Shown here: positions 7,415-14,799 of the stretch, piece by piece
How the letters are laid out: each line of letters starts with the position of its first letter
Position numbering within the stretch: the first letter of the stretch is position 1
Source: Candidatus Wolfebacteria bacterium
GTDB taxonomy: Bacteria > Patescibacteriota > Minisyncoccia > UBA6257 > UBA9933
NCBI GenBank assembly: GCA_016214005.1
Contig: JACRPK010000018.1
Location: 1 to 49,555 of the forward strand
Direction of reading: 5' to 3'
DNA: 49,555 nucleotides
Program-made: the position numbers and the translations under genes
Notes under the pieces: generated by a model
Told to the model about the DNA's origin: nothing
What the model saw: only the letters and a program-made list of their open reading frames with translations
The model's database searches: none

Positions 7415-9106
7415 TTAAACGTTCCCCATCGCTTTTTTAATAGCTTCTTTGAGCTCATCAATTGCCGGTTTTTCTTCGGATTTTTCAATATTTTTAATTT
7501 TTAGTTCTTCTTTTTTTTCTTGGTTTTCTTGTTTTGCCTGTTTTTTAACAGGTCTTTCAATTTGTTTAAGCTCGGAAAGCGATAATGTTTTTATCGGTTT
7601 TTCGTTTTCAACGTCTGCTCTGTTTTCAATTTTTTCAAAAACCGGCGCGATTTTGCGCATTCTTTTCGGTGTTTCAAATTCAATGCCGATTTCTCCCAAA
7701 TTGGTGGCATATTTGAATTTTTTAAATTCTCCGCGTTTTTGGAATGTTCCGCCTTCTTTTTTCCCGCCAATTGTCGCTTTTTTCACATGACCTTCTTCTG
7801 GCGCGCCTTTACCCAAAATTTCTTCTTCAACTTCCTGGCGGGGGCGAGCATAAAGTTTTCTGGAAGATTCAATAATTTCTTCGTGATTTTTTTCATGATT
7901 TGCTAAAGCGAGTGGCGGAAGGGTGAGCGCTGAAAATGGCCGGCTGGTAACTCCGTTAACCATTAATTTCAGATAAATGTTGTAATTGGGAATATTAACA
8001 ATGTCTTCAATGGTGAAGTCAGGAGACAATTCTTTTTCTAAAAATTCCGCGTCAGTGGCGCCGACTCTGAAAATTATCATTGTGCCGACGTTGCCGAAAA
8101 TTGCGTCGCGCACGACATTGGCTTTGCCAATACTTGGTCCGCCGACCGCGAGCTGGCCGATGTATTGGTGGGCAATGATAAGATTGAGCCGGTATTTTCT
8201 AGCTTCCGAAAGAATTGTGGCGATTGATTCGGTAACGAAGTTTTGAAATTCGTCAATGTAAAGGTAAAAATCTTTTCTTTCTTTTTCCTGAATTCTTACT
8301 CTTTCCATGGCGGCCAGCTGGATTTTTGTCACGATCATTGCTCCCAAAAGAGCGGAATTATCTTCGCCAATTCTGCCTTTTGAAAGGTTGACCAAGAAAA
8401 TTTTTTGATTATTCATTATGTCGGAAAAATTTATCGTGCTTTTTGTTTGTCCGACAATGTTTCTGATAAGCGGCGTTGATAAAAATTGCCCGACTTTGTT
8501 TTGGATAGGCACAATGGCTTCATTTCTAAATTGGTCGCGCCAGGATTCGTATTCCGTTACCCAAAATGCCCTAACAATCGGATCTTTAATGTTGGCAATG
8601 ATGTGTTGGCGATAATCTTTGTCAACTAAAAGTTTGGGAATACCCATAAGCGTTGTTCCCGGAGTGTCGACCAAAGCTAAAATACAATTATTTAAAATAT
8701 ATTCCATCCTGGCCGACCAGACATTTGACCAAATTTTTGTAAAAATTGCCATTAAATCCGAAGCAACAAGATGTTTATATTTATCATCTGAAACTTCCAA
8801 CACATTAAAACCGATAGGGTATTCTGAATCTATCGGATTAAAATAAACAACATCTTTGAGCCGTTCAGGCGGAATTTTCTTGATGATTGTTTCAACAAGT
8901 TCGCCGTGCGGGTCAATAATGCAGGCGCCATGGCCGTTAATAATGTCCTGGATAACCATATTGGTTATTAGGGTTGATTTGCCGGTGCCGGTTTTGCCGA
9001 TGATGTAGGCGTGTTGGCGGCGGTCGGTTGTTTTAATACCAAAAGCCCGATCTTTGTTGCGGAAATTTGTTTTGGCGAATAGAGTAAGTTCTTTTGTCTG
9101 ATCCAT
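7415..9106 (-). CDS. VirD4/TraG-like type IV coupling ATPase
   Basis: P-loop ATPase of the HerA/FtsK-VirD4 group that binds or pumps DNA. Walker A GKTGTGKS is at residues 37-44, IIDPHGELVE follows near 79, and the Walker B-like FYLYIDEFQNF lies near 282-292, with LNLIIAHQYIGQL downstream. The C-terminal 140 residues are Lys/Glu-rich and probably disordered. Unlike classical VirD4 there is no N-terminal membrane anchor. Related proteins are widespread in Parcubacteria without a full conjugation system, and no other type IV secretion gene is present here. It may take part in DNA transport, pilus function or a HerA-like DNA transaction. Confidence 0.8.
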   Translation of the reverse strand: MDQTKELTLFAKTNFRNKDRAFGIKTTDRRQHAYIIGKTGTGKSTLITNMVIQDIINGHGACIIDPHGELVETIIKKIPPERLKDVVYFNPIDSEYPIGFNVLEVSDDKYKHLVASDLMAIFTKIWSNVWSARMEYILNNCILALVDTPGTTLMGIPKLLVDKDYRQHIIANIKDPIVRAFWVTEYESWRDQFRNEAIVPIQNKVGQFLSTPLIRNIVGQTKSTINFSDIMNNQKIFLVNLSKGRIGEDNSALLGAMIVTKIQLAAMERVRIQEKERKDFYLYIDEFQNFVTESIATILSEARKYRLNLIIAHQYIGQLAVGGPSIGKANVVRDAIFGNVGTMIIFRVGATDAEFLEKELSPDFTIEDIVNIPNYNIYLKLMVNGVTSRPFSALTLPPLALANHEKNHEEIIESSRKLYARPRQEVEEEILGKGAPEEGHVKKATIGGKKEGGTFQKRGEFKKFKYATNLGEIGIEFETPKRMRKIAPVFEKIENRADVENEKPIKTLSLSELKQIERPVKKQAKQENQEKKEELKIKNIEKSEEKPAIDELKEAIKKAMGNV

Positions 9107-9130
9107 TTTGATAAATTAAGCAGAAATAAT

Positions 9131-9158
9131 TTGCGATTTATATAAAAAATATTATACT
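9131..9158 (+). promoter_or_regulatory. promoter for the PheRS gene
   Basis: TTGCGA and TATACT are separated by 16 bases in a very AT-rich divergent intergenic region. This one lies 33 bases before the ATG, so unlike most in the window it would give a leadered transcript. Confidence 0.4.
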
Positions 9159-9191
9159 ATATTTTATAGTTAAATTTCAAATTTTATTTTT

Positions 9192-10343
9192 ATGAACGAA
9201 AGAAGCTATTTAACGATTAAAGATCCGATAAGCGATAAATTATTGGAAGAATTAGAACAAAAAAATGATACAGCTAGCCAAAGAATAAAAAGACTTTTGG
9301 CTTGTCCGGATTTAACCAGAAAAGAAAATTCTCCCCTTAAATTTATTTTAGATAAAATTTTGAAAATGGATATATTCAAGAGCTTTGATATTGTTGAGGT
9401 TCCAGAAATCGTAAGTGTTAAAAATAATTTTGACTTGTTAAATGCTCCGGCCGATCATCCGAGCCGCAAAGAAACGGATACTTACTATGCGAGTAAAGAT
9501 TATGTTTTAAGGACTCAAACTACGGTAATGTGGCCTTTTTCACTTGAAAAAGAAGAAATTAAGAACAAGCTGGAAAAAAAAGGAGAGATCGGGCTTTTGT
9601 GTTATGGCAAGGTTTTTAGAAAAGACGAAATTGACAGAAATCATTTTCCGATTTTTCATCAAATAGATGGACTTTATATTTGCAAAAAAGAGAAGAAAAT
9701 AATAGGCCTTGCGAATCTTCAGGAAATATTAAAAGCCATTACTAAGGCCGTTTACGGCGATTCTATAATTTATCGTTTTTTGGAAGATACCTTTCCATTT
9801 ACTGATCCCAGCACGCAGATAGAATTGCAAATTGGCGATAAGTGGCTGGAAATTGTCGGAGCGGGAGTTGTTCACACGCAAGTACTTTCTAATCTTGGCA
9901 TAGATCCTTCTGTATATAATGGCTGGGCTTTTGGGTTCGGCTTGGAAAGAATCGCCATGGCGAAAATGAATATTCCTGATATCAGAATTTTTTGGTCTGA
10001 CGATCCAAGAATCACCGGCCAATTTAAAGATATAAATAGCCAATATAGAGAAGTGAGCAAGTATCCTTCAATAACGCGCGATATTTCTTTTGTAGTGAGT
10101 AACGATTTCATTCCTAATAATTATTTTGATTTGATAAGAGATTTCGGCGGGGATTTGGTGGAAGAGGTAAAATTGATTGATAAATATGAAAATGCGGAAA
10201 AATTCGGGGAAAATAAAATCAGCTATGCTTACAGAATAATTTATAGGAGCAATGACCGCACTTTGCTTTCTAGCGAGATTGATAAAATTCAAGAGAAAAT
10301 ATACACTGAAACAGCAAAGCAGTTTAATGCGGAAATTAGATAA
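9192..10343 (+). CDS. pheS: single-chain phenylalanyl-tRNA synthetase (PheS core + FDX-ACB)
   Basis: Class II synthetase for tRNA-Phe. The catalytic core shows HPSRKETDTYY near residue 89, LRTQTT near 106, motif 2 YGKVFRKDEIDRNHFPIFHQIDG at 138-160, and motif 3 GFGLERIAM near 248-256. It is followed by a complete ferredoxin-fold anticodon-binding (FDX-ACB) domain at about 288-383, a domain that in ordinary bacteria sits at the end of the separate PheT subunit. The N-terminal coiled coil typical of bacterial PheS is missing. This layout, 383 residues, is that of the monomeric mitochondrial enzyme. No pheT is adjacent. Confidence in PheRS identity is high; monomeric function is inference. Confidence 0.85.
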   Translation: MNERSYLTIKDPISDKLLEELEQKNDTASQRIKRLLACPDLTRKENSPLKFILDKILKMDIFKSFDIVEVPEIVSVKNNFDLLNAPADHPSRKETDTYYASKDYVLRTQTTVMWPFSLEKEEIKNKLEKKGEIGLLCYGKVFRKDEIDRNHFPIFHQIDGLYICKKEKKIIGLANLQEILKAITKAVYGDSIIYRFLEDTFPFTDPSTQIELQIGDKWLEIVGAGVVHTQVLSNLGIDPSVYNGWAFGFGLERIAMAKMNIPDIRIFWSDDPRITGQFKDINSQYREVSKYPSITRDISFVVSNDFIPNNYFDLIRDFGGDLVEEVKLIDKYENAEKFGENKISYAYRIIYRSNDRTLLSSEIDKIQEKIYTETAKQFNAEIR

Positions 10344-10417
10344 AAGAGTAATCGCAAATAACGCGAATAAATTATTGGCATTATTTGCTAAAATTCGCAT
10401 TATTAGCGAACACTATG

Positions 10418-10492
10418 GCGCTATCGTCTAGCCTGGTCTAGGACATTGGATTTTCATTCCAAAAACCCGGGTTCAAATCCCGGTAGCGCTAC
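10418..10492 (+). tRNA. tRNA-Glu (UUC)
   Basis: Cloverleaf with acceptor GGCGCTA/TAGCGCT (G1-U72 wobble), anticodon stem TTGGA/TCCAA around loop TTTTCAT, giving anticodon UUC, and T-arm CCGGG-TTCAAAT-CCCGG. Discriminator A; CCA is not encoded. Confidence 0.92.
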
Positions 10493-10512
10493 TAAAATTT
10501 AAATTTTAAATA

Positions 10513-10540
10513 TTGTTTCTCAATTATTTTTATGTTAAAT
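10513..10540 (+). promoter_or_regulatory. candidate promoter of hicBA pair 1
   Basis: TTGTTT and TTAAAT are spaced by 16 bases and the -10 ends 7 bases before the hicB ATG. The -10 match is imperfect. Confidence 0.35.
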
Positions 10541-10547
10541 TATTAAT

Positions 10548-10868
10548 ATGAAATTCTATAAATTTACAGCTATTTTCGCGCCGGAAAAAGATGCGCCAAA
10601 TGTTTATAATGCTTCAGTGCCGGTTTTGCCGGGTTGTTTTTCTTTTGGCGATAGTTTTGATGAGGCAAAATATAATATCAGAGAGGCAGTTGAGCTCTAT
10701 TTGTTATCTATTTTAGATAATGAACAAAAAATTCCTCAAGATAAAAAAATAAAATTGCCAAAAAATGCCATTGCGCAAGAAATTACCGTAGGCGTTGATT
10801 TTGAAATTAAAACAGGATTTTTCCCGACTATATCAAGTAAAAAATCGTCCGTGTCTTATGTCAAATAA
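10548..10868 (+). CDS. hicB: HicB-family antitoxin (pair 1)
   Basis: Antitoxin of a HicAB module; a partial RNase H-like fold that binds and blocks HicA. The signature is the N-terminal beta-rich segment with VPVLPGCFSFGDSFDEAKYNIREAVELYL (residues 24-52), where PGC.S.GDS.eEA is the typical HicB pattern. Its last 11 bases overlap the hicA start, so translation is coupled. At 106 residues there is a short C-terminal extension but no clear helix-turn-helix. HicB before hicA is one of the two known gene orders. Confidence 0.85.
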   Translation: MKFYKFTAIFAPEKDAPNVYNASVPVLPGCFSFGDSFDEAKYNIREAVELYLLSILDNEQKIPQDKKIKLPKNAIAQEITVGVDFEIKTGFFPTISSKKSSVSYVK

Positions 10869-11082
10869 ATTGCCAGTTTTAAAAGGCGATGAAATTGTTA
10901 GGGTTTTAATAAAATTAGGTTTTCGTCCGAATAGAAAACGAGGAAGTCATTTAATTTTAGAGAAAAACGGAAAAATGACAGTCGTGCCAATTCACGAAGG
11001 CAGAGATATTTCAAAAGGCACATTGCTTGCCATTTTGAAACAAGCAGGAATTTCAAAACAAGAATTGAAAAAATATCTTTGA
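10858..11082 (+). CDS. hicA: HicA-family mRNA interferase toxin (pair 1)
   Basis: Small dsRBD-like RNase that cleaves mRNA when freed from HicB. The 74-residue product carries LPVLKGDEIVRVLIKLGFRPNRKRGSH, the catalytic-type histidine in GSHLIL near residue 31, and VVPIHEGRDISKGTLLAILKQAGIS, the standard HicA C-terminal block. I chose the ATG that overlaps the hicB stop; an upstream start in the same frame would only add residues with no family match. Intact toxin and antitoxin suggest a working module. Confidence 0.88.
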   Translation: MSNKLPVLKGDEIVRVLIKLGFRPNRKRGSHLILEKNGKMTVVPIHEGRDISKGTLLAILKQAGISKQELKKYL

Positions 11083-11130
11083 TTTTTTTCTTCATTTTTA
11101 ATGCCAATGGTGATAATTCATTCTCTTCGC

Positions 11131-11136
11131 TATAAT
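11131..11136 (+). promoter_or_regulatory. -10 box of recG, leaderless type
   Basis: A consensus TATAAT ends 6 bases before the recG ATG. The -35 region is weak (TGGTGA). Confidence 0.45.
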
Positions 11137-11142
11137 TAAAAA

Positions 11143-13314
11143 ATGGTCACTTCTCAAATTTCTCTTCAAACTCCTCTTAATGAAGTAAAAGGCATTGGAC
11201 CGAAATTTTGCGAAAAGCTTCAAAAGTTAAAAATTGAAAAAGTTAAAGATTTGCTTTGGCATTTTCCTTTTAGATATGAAGATTTTTCAAACATCGTTGC
11301 GATAAAAGATTTGAAAGTCAATGAGCGCGCGACTATTCAGGGGATAATTCAGTCAATAAAACTTCGCCGGACTTGGAAGAAAAAAATGTTTATTGTGGAG
11401 GCATTGGTAAGCGATAAATCTGGCAGCATCCGCGCCATATGGTTTAATCAAAAATTTTTAATCACCATGCTTAAAAAAAATAGCTTGGTGAATTTAGCCG
11501 GAAAAGTTTCGCAATCGTCTGATGGCGGGCTGATGATGTCCCATCCGGTTCATGAAATTTTAACTTACAAAAAAGACGCGGAAGATTTGCGGCACACCGG
11601 CCGCGTAGTGCCGATATACCCGGAAACCAAGGGCATTACTTCAAAAGGCATTCGTTTTTTAATTAAGCCGATAATTGATCAACTGGAAAAACTTGAAGAT
11701 TTTTTGCCAAGCGAAATTTTAAAAAAGCACAGGATTTTAGAAATTAACGAAGCTGTAAAACTAGTTCATTTTCCGGAAAAAATAGAAGACGCGATTGCTG
11801 CCAAGCAAAGATTCGCTTTTGAGGATTTATTTTTTTTAAATCTTGTTAATTTACGACAAAAAATAAAATTGTTAAAAGAAAAAGCTTTTTCTTCGGAGTT
11901 TGAATTAGATAGCGTCAAAAAAATGCTTGAAAATCTGCCCTTTGAACTCACTCACAGCCAGAAAAAATCGCTTTGGGAAATTTTACAGGATATTAAAAAG
12001 CCTCATCCGATGAATAGACTTTTGCAGGGAGATGTTGGAAGCGGAAAAACAATCGTGGCGATTTTAGGGGCGATGGTTTTGGCAAATGACGGCAAACAAT
12101 CGGCTTTTATGGCGCCGACTGAAATTTTGGCGCGCCAGCATTATGAAACTTTTAAAAAATTCTTCAAAAATTTTGATAGAGGTGTTGGGCTTATCACCGG
12201 CTCAATGGCAAAAGTTTTTTACGGCGACGGTTTGGAAAGCGATTTGAAAAAAGGCGATTTAGTAAAAAAAGCCGGCAACAATGAAATTAAAATTATTTTT
12301 GGCACACATGCTTTAATTCAGAAAAACATCAAATTCAGCGATTTGGCATTGGTAATTATTGATGAGCAGCACAGATTCGGCGTCCGCCAGAGGGCAGAGC
12401 TTTTAAAAAAAACTGGCAAAGAAATTTTGATGCCGCATTTATTATCAATGAGCGCCACGCCGATTCCTCGCACTTTGACTTTGACGATGTTCGGCGATTT
12501 GGATTTATCAATTATTGACGAGCTTCCGAAAAACAGAAAAGAAATTATCACTAAAATTGTTGATTCAAAAAATCGCGATAATGCTTACGCTTTTATTCGC
12601 GGCCAGGTTAAAAAGGGCAGACAGGCTTTCGTGATTTGTCCGAGAATCGAGCCGGCCAATGAAGATGAAGAATTTATTCTAGAAAATAAAAGATCTTGGT
12701 TTAATATGTGGGACAATGCCAAAATGGTAAAAGAAGAATATGAGAATCTTTCTCAAAAAATTTTCCCCGATTTTAGAATTGGTATGCTTCATGGGAAAAT
12801 GAAGCCCAAAGAAAAAAATGAAGCGATGAAAAAATTTAAAAATCGCGAGATCGATATTTTAGTTTCAACTTCGGTTGTTGAGGTGGGTGTTGATATTTCA
12901 AATGCCAATGTGATGATAATAGAAGATGCCGATAAATTCGGTCTGGCTCAGCTTTATCAATTTCGCGGCCGCGTGGGCAGGGGAGAACATCAATCATTTT
13001 GTTTGCTTTTTACCCAGTCTTTTTCAAAAACAACTAATTTGCGCTTGAAATCTTTGGTTGAAGCAAAAAGCGGATTTGAATTGGCTGAAAAAGATTTGGA
13101 GATTAGAGGACCGGGAGAATTTTTAGGCGATTCGCTCGGTTGGGCGCAGACCGGCGCGCCGGATTTGGCAATGAAAGCGATTAGAAATCCGGAGCTTGTT
13201 AAATCAAGCCGCGAGGCGGCGGAAAGTGTTTTAAAAATAGATCCGGAACTTAAAAATTATCCGGCGCTTAAATCGCGGCTGGAAAATTTCCAGCAGGATG
13301 TGCATTTGGAGTGA
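11143..13314 (+). CDS. recG: ATP-dependent DNA helicase RecG
   Basis: Branch-migration helicase that regresses stalled forks and processes Holliday junctions. The N-terminal wedge (OB fold) spans about residues 60-150. Helicase motifs follow: GDVGSGKTIVA (Walker A, about 300-310), APTEILARQH (Ia), IIDEQHRFGVRQR (DEQH, near 406), MSATPIPRTL (III), and in the second RecA domain VSTSVVEVGVDI and QFRGRVGRGEHQSFC. Length 723 is full size and the TRG-like C-terminal region with GPGEFLGDSLGWAQTG is present. Likely functional. Confidence 0.97.
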   Translation: MVTSQISLQTPLNEVKGIGPKFCEKLQKLKIEKVKDLLWHFPFRYEDFSNIVAIKDLKVNERATIQGIIQSIKLRRTWKKKMFIVEALVSDKSGSIRAIWFNQKFLITMLKKNSLVNLAGKVSQSSDGGLMMSHPVHEILTYKKDAEDLRHTGRVVPIYPETKGITSKGIRFLIKPIIDQLEKLEDFLPSEILKKHRILEINEAVKLVHFPEKIEDAIAAKQRFAFEDLFFLNLVNLRQKIKLLKEKAFSSEFELDSVKKMLENLPFELTHSQKKSLWEILQDIKKPHPMNRLLQGDVGSGKTIVAILGAMVLANDGKQSAFMAPTEILARQHYETFKKFFKNFDRGVGLITGSMAKVFYGDGLESDLKKGDLVKKAGNNEIKIIFGTHALIQKNIKFSDLALVIIDEQHRFGVRQRAELLKKTGKEILMPHLLSMSATPIPRTLTLTMFGDLDLSIIDELPKNRKEIITKIVDSKNRDNAYAFIRGQVKKGRQAFVICPRIEPANEDEEFILENKRSWFNMWDNAKMVKEEYENLSQKIFPDFRIGMLHGKMKPKEKNEAMKKFKNREIDILVSTSVVEVGVDISNANVMIIEDADKFGLAQLYQFRGRVGRGEHQSFCLLFTQSFSKTTNLRLKSLVEAKSGFELAEKDLEIRGPGEFLGDSLGWAQTGAPDLAMKAIRNPELVKSSREAAESVLKIDPELKNYPALKSRLENFQQDVHLE

Positions 13315-13346
13315 TTTATCTAGTAGCGGAAAAAGATTTTTTTTAA

Positions 13347-13352
13347 TATACT
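13347..13352 (+). promoter_or_regulatory. -10 box of the first pseudopilin gene, leaderless type
   Basis: TATACT ends 6 bases before the ATG. No convincing -35 element. Confidence 0.35.
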
Positions 13353-13358
13353 TAAAAT

Positions 13359-13829
13359 ATGAATAATAACGGACAAACAATAGTAGAAGTTTTAATAGTA
13401 TCTTTAATAGTTACCGTTTCCTTGGTTGGCGGATTTAGTTTGTTTTCACAATTTTATTTGACTAATCAAATAAGAAGCGAGCAGGTAGTGGCAACTTATT
13501 TGGCTGCCGAAGGATTGGAATTGATAAAAAATAAAGTTGATTCAAATAAATTGGGCGGCGCGGCTTTTAATTCCGGTCTTATTGATTGTAGCGGCGGATG
13601 CACTATTGATTATCGAAATTCAATCAGCTCTGGAAGCGGCCAGCTTTATATTGATCAAAGCGGTTTATACAGCCATAATAATATTTCAGGAAATCAAACT
13701 CCATATTCGCGAATTATTTATATTGATTCGATTTCCGGCGGCTTAAAAGCAAAATCGCAGGTTGATTGGATAACTCGTCGCGGTCCGTTTAAGGTTGAAT
13801 TAGATGCATATTTTTATGACTGGAGATAA
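13359..13829 (+). CDS. type IV pilin-like protein (PilV/pseudopilin type)
   Basis: 156-residue prepilin-like protein. The N-terminus reads NNNG|QTIVEVLIVSLIV: a short charged/polar leader, Gly at -1, Glu at +5 and a hydrophobic helix, the signature recognised by prepilin peptidase and the pilus assembly machinery. After the helix the protein turns into a beta-rich domain with two cysteines (DCSGGC) that may form a disulfide. It overlaps the next pseudopilin gene, so the two form an operon. Likely a minor pilin of a type IV pilus or DNA-uptake pseudopilus. Confidence 0.75.
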   Translation: MNNNGQTIVEVLIVSLIVTVSLVGGFSLFSQFYLTNQIRSEQVVATYLAAEGLELIKNKVDSNKLGGAAFNSGLIDCSGGCTIDYRNSISSGSGQLYIDQSGLYSHNNISGNQTPYSRIIYIDSISGGLKAKSQVDWITRRGPFKVELDAYFYDWR

Positions 13830-14301
13830 CAAAAAAGGATTTACCGTTATTGAGCTTATTGTAGTTTTATCTGTTTTCTCTATTATTATAGCCACGGTGG
13901 TTGGAATTTTTGTTTCGTCTTTGCAAACTCAACGCAGCGCGATTTCATTGGTTGAAGCCGAAGATAATATTGGCCTGGCCTTAGAACAAATGGCAAGAGA
14001 AATCAGACTTGGCATGAATTATATGGGCAGCGCGGATTTTAAAAGCCTTAGCTTCAGAAATGTAATCGGCGAACAAATTTCTTATAGCGTTAATAATACT
14101 ACTGGTCAAATTCAAAGATGTATAAATGTTTCTTGTCAGGATATAACGCCGTCAAATATCAATATTGAAAATTTTAATATCAGGTATATGAAAGCTCAAC
14201 CGGCTTTAATAACAATAAATTTTATTATTTCTTCAAAAGATATTCGCTTAAAAGACATAAAATATCAGATTCAAACAAGTGTGAGCGGAAGAAATTTGTA
14301 A
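13816..14301 (+). CDS. prepilin-type N-terminal domain protein (PilW-like pseudopilin)
   Basis: Class III-type signal KKG|FTVIELIVVLSVFSIIIATVVGIF: Gly -1, Phe +1, Glu +5, then a long hydrophobic helix used for assembly into the pilus core. The remaining 120 residues form a mixed domain with EQMAREIRLG, a pattern common in PilW-like minor pilins. I prefer the ATG giving an eight-residue leader; an in-frame ATG 12 bases earlier is also possible. The start lies within the preceding gene, indicating coupled translation. Confidence 0.75.
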   Translation: MTGDNKKGFTVIELIVVLSVFSIIIATVVGIFVSSLQTQRSAISLVEAEDNIGLALEQMAREIRLGMNYMGSADFKSLSFRNVIGEQISYSVNNTTGQIQRCINVSCQDITPSNINIENFNIRYMKAQPALITINFIISSKDIRLKDIKYQIQTSVSGRNL

Positions 14302-14302
14302 T

Positions 14303-14330
14303 TTGATATTTAATTTTAGTATTGTATAAT
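14303..14330 (+). promoter_or_regulatory. promoter of hicBA pair 2, leaderless type
   Basis: TTGATA, 16-base spacer, consensus TATAAT, then only 7 bases to the hicB ATG. Confidence 0.55.
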
Positions 14331-14337
14331 TATTTAT

Positions 14338-14559
14338 ATGAAACAAACTTATACGGCAGTTTATAAAAAAAGCGGCAAATTATATAGTGCTTGGATTGAA
14401 GAAATGCCGGGAGTAAATACCCAGGGGAAGACCATCAAAGAAGCAAAAGAAAATCTCAAAGAAGCTTTTTTTCTAATATTAGAAATTAATCGTTTTCTTA
14501 ATAAACAAGAAATTGCTAAGCAGAAAGTTATTAAAGAACAACTTGTTGTTTTTGTTTAA
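14338..14559 (+). CDS. hicB: HicB-like antitoxin (pair 2), minimal form
   Basis: 73-residue HicB-family protein: TYTAVYKKSGKLYSAWIEEMPGVNTQGKTIKEAKENLKEA matches the family's beta-strand plus P.G..T.G.T..EA core. It ends shortly after this domain and lacks a DNA-binding tail, so autoregulation through HicB is doubtful. Downstream hicA follows after five bases. Sequence is distinct from pair 1, so this is a second system rather than a recent duplicate. Confidence 0.8.
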   Translation: MKQTYTAVYKKSGKLYSAWIEEMPGVNTQGKTIKEAKENLKEAFFLILEINRFLNKQEIAKQKVIKEQLVVFV

Positions 14560-14564
14560 TTTTA

Positions 14565-14759
14565 ATGAAACGAAATGATTTAATCAGATATATTTTGGCA
14601 GAAGGATGTATTTTTATTCGCGAAGGAGCCAAGCATAGCGTTTTTATAAATCCATTGATAAAAAGGTCTTCTACAATTCCGCGGCATAATGAAATTAATA
14701 ATTTTTTATCTAGAAAAATTTGCCGTGATTTAGGAATACGCGAGATTGAAAAAAAATAA
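14565..14759 (+). CDS. hicA: HicA-like toxin (pair 2)
   Basis: 64-residue HicA-family protein: KRNDLIRYILAEGCIFIREGAKHSVFINP places the catalytic-type histidine in GAKHSVF near residue 24, followed by the short basic segment SSTIPRHNEINNFLSRKICRDLGI. It is shorter and more divergent than HicA of pair 1, but all recognisable HicA elements are present. It ends about 40 bases before the next gene. Confidence 0.8.
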   Translation: MKRNDLIRYILAEGCIFIREGAKHSVFINPLIKRSSTIPRHNEINNFLSRKICRDLGIREIEKK

Positions 14760-14764
14760 GATAT

Positions 14765-14792
14765 TTGATTTAAATTATAGAAATAATATAAT
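14765..14792 (+). promoter_or_regulatory. promoter of the GYAW-repeat surface protein gene, leaderless type
   Basis: TTGATT, 16-base spacer, TATAAT, then 7 bases to the ATG at 14800. Confidence 0.5.
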
Positions 14793-14799
14793 TATTTAT

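Noticed and set aside
10068-10400. 110-codon reverse frame opposite the PheRS gene
   Set aside because: It lies fully antisense to the conserved FDX-ACB coding region and has no family resemblance.
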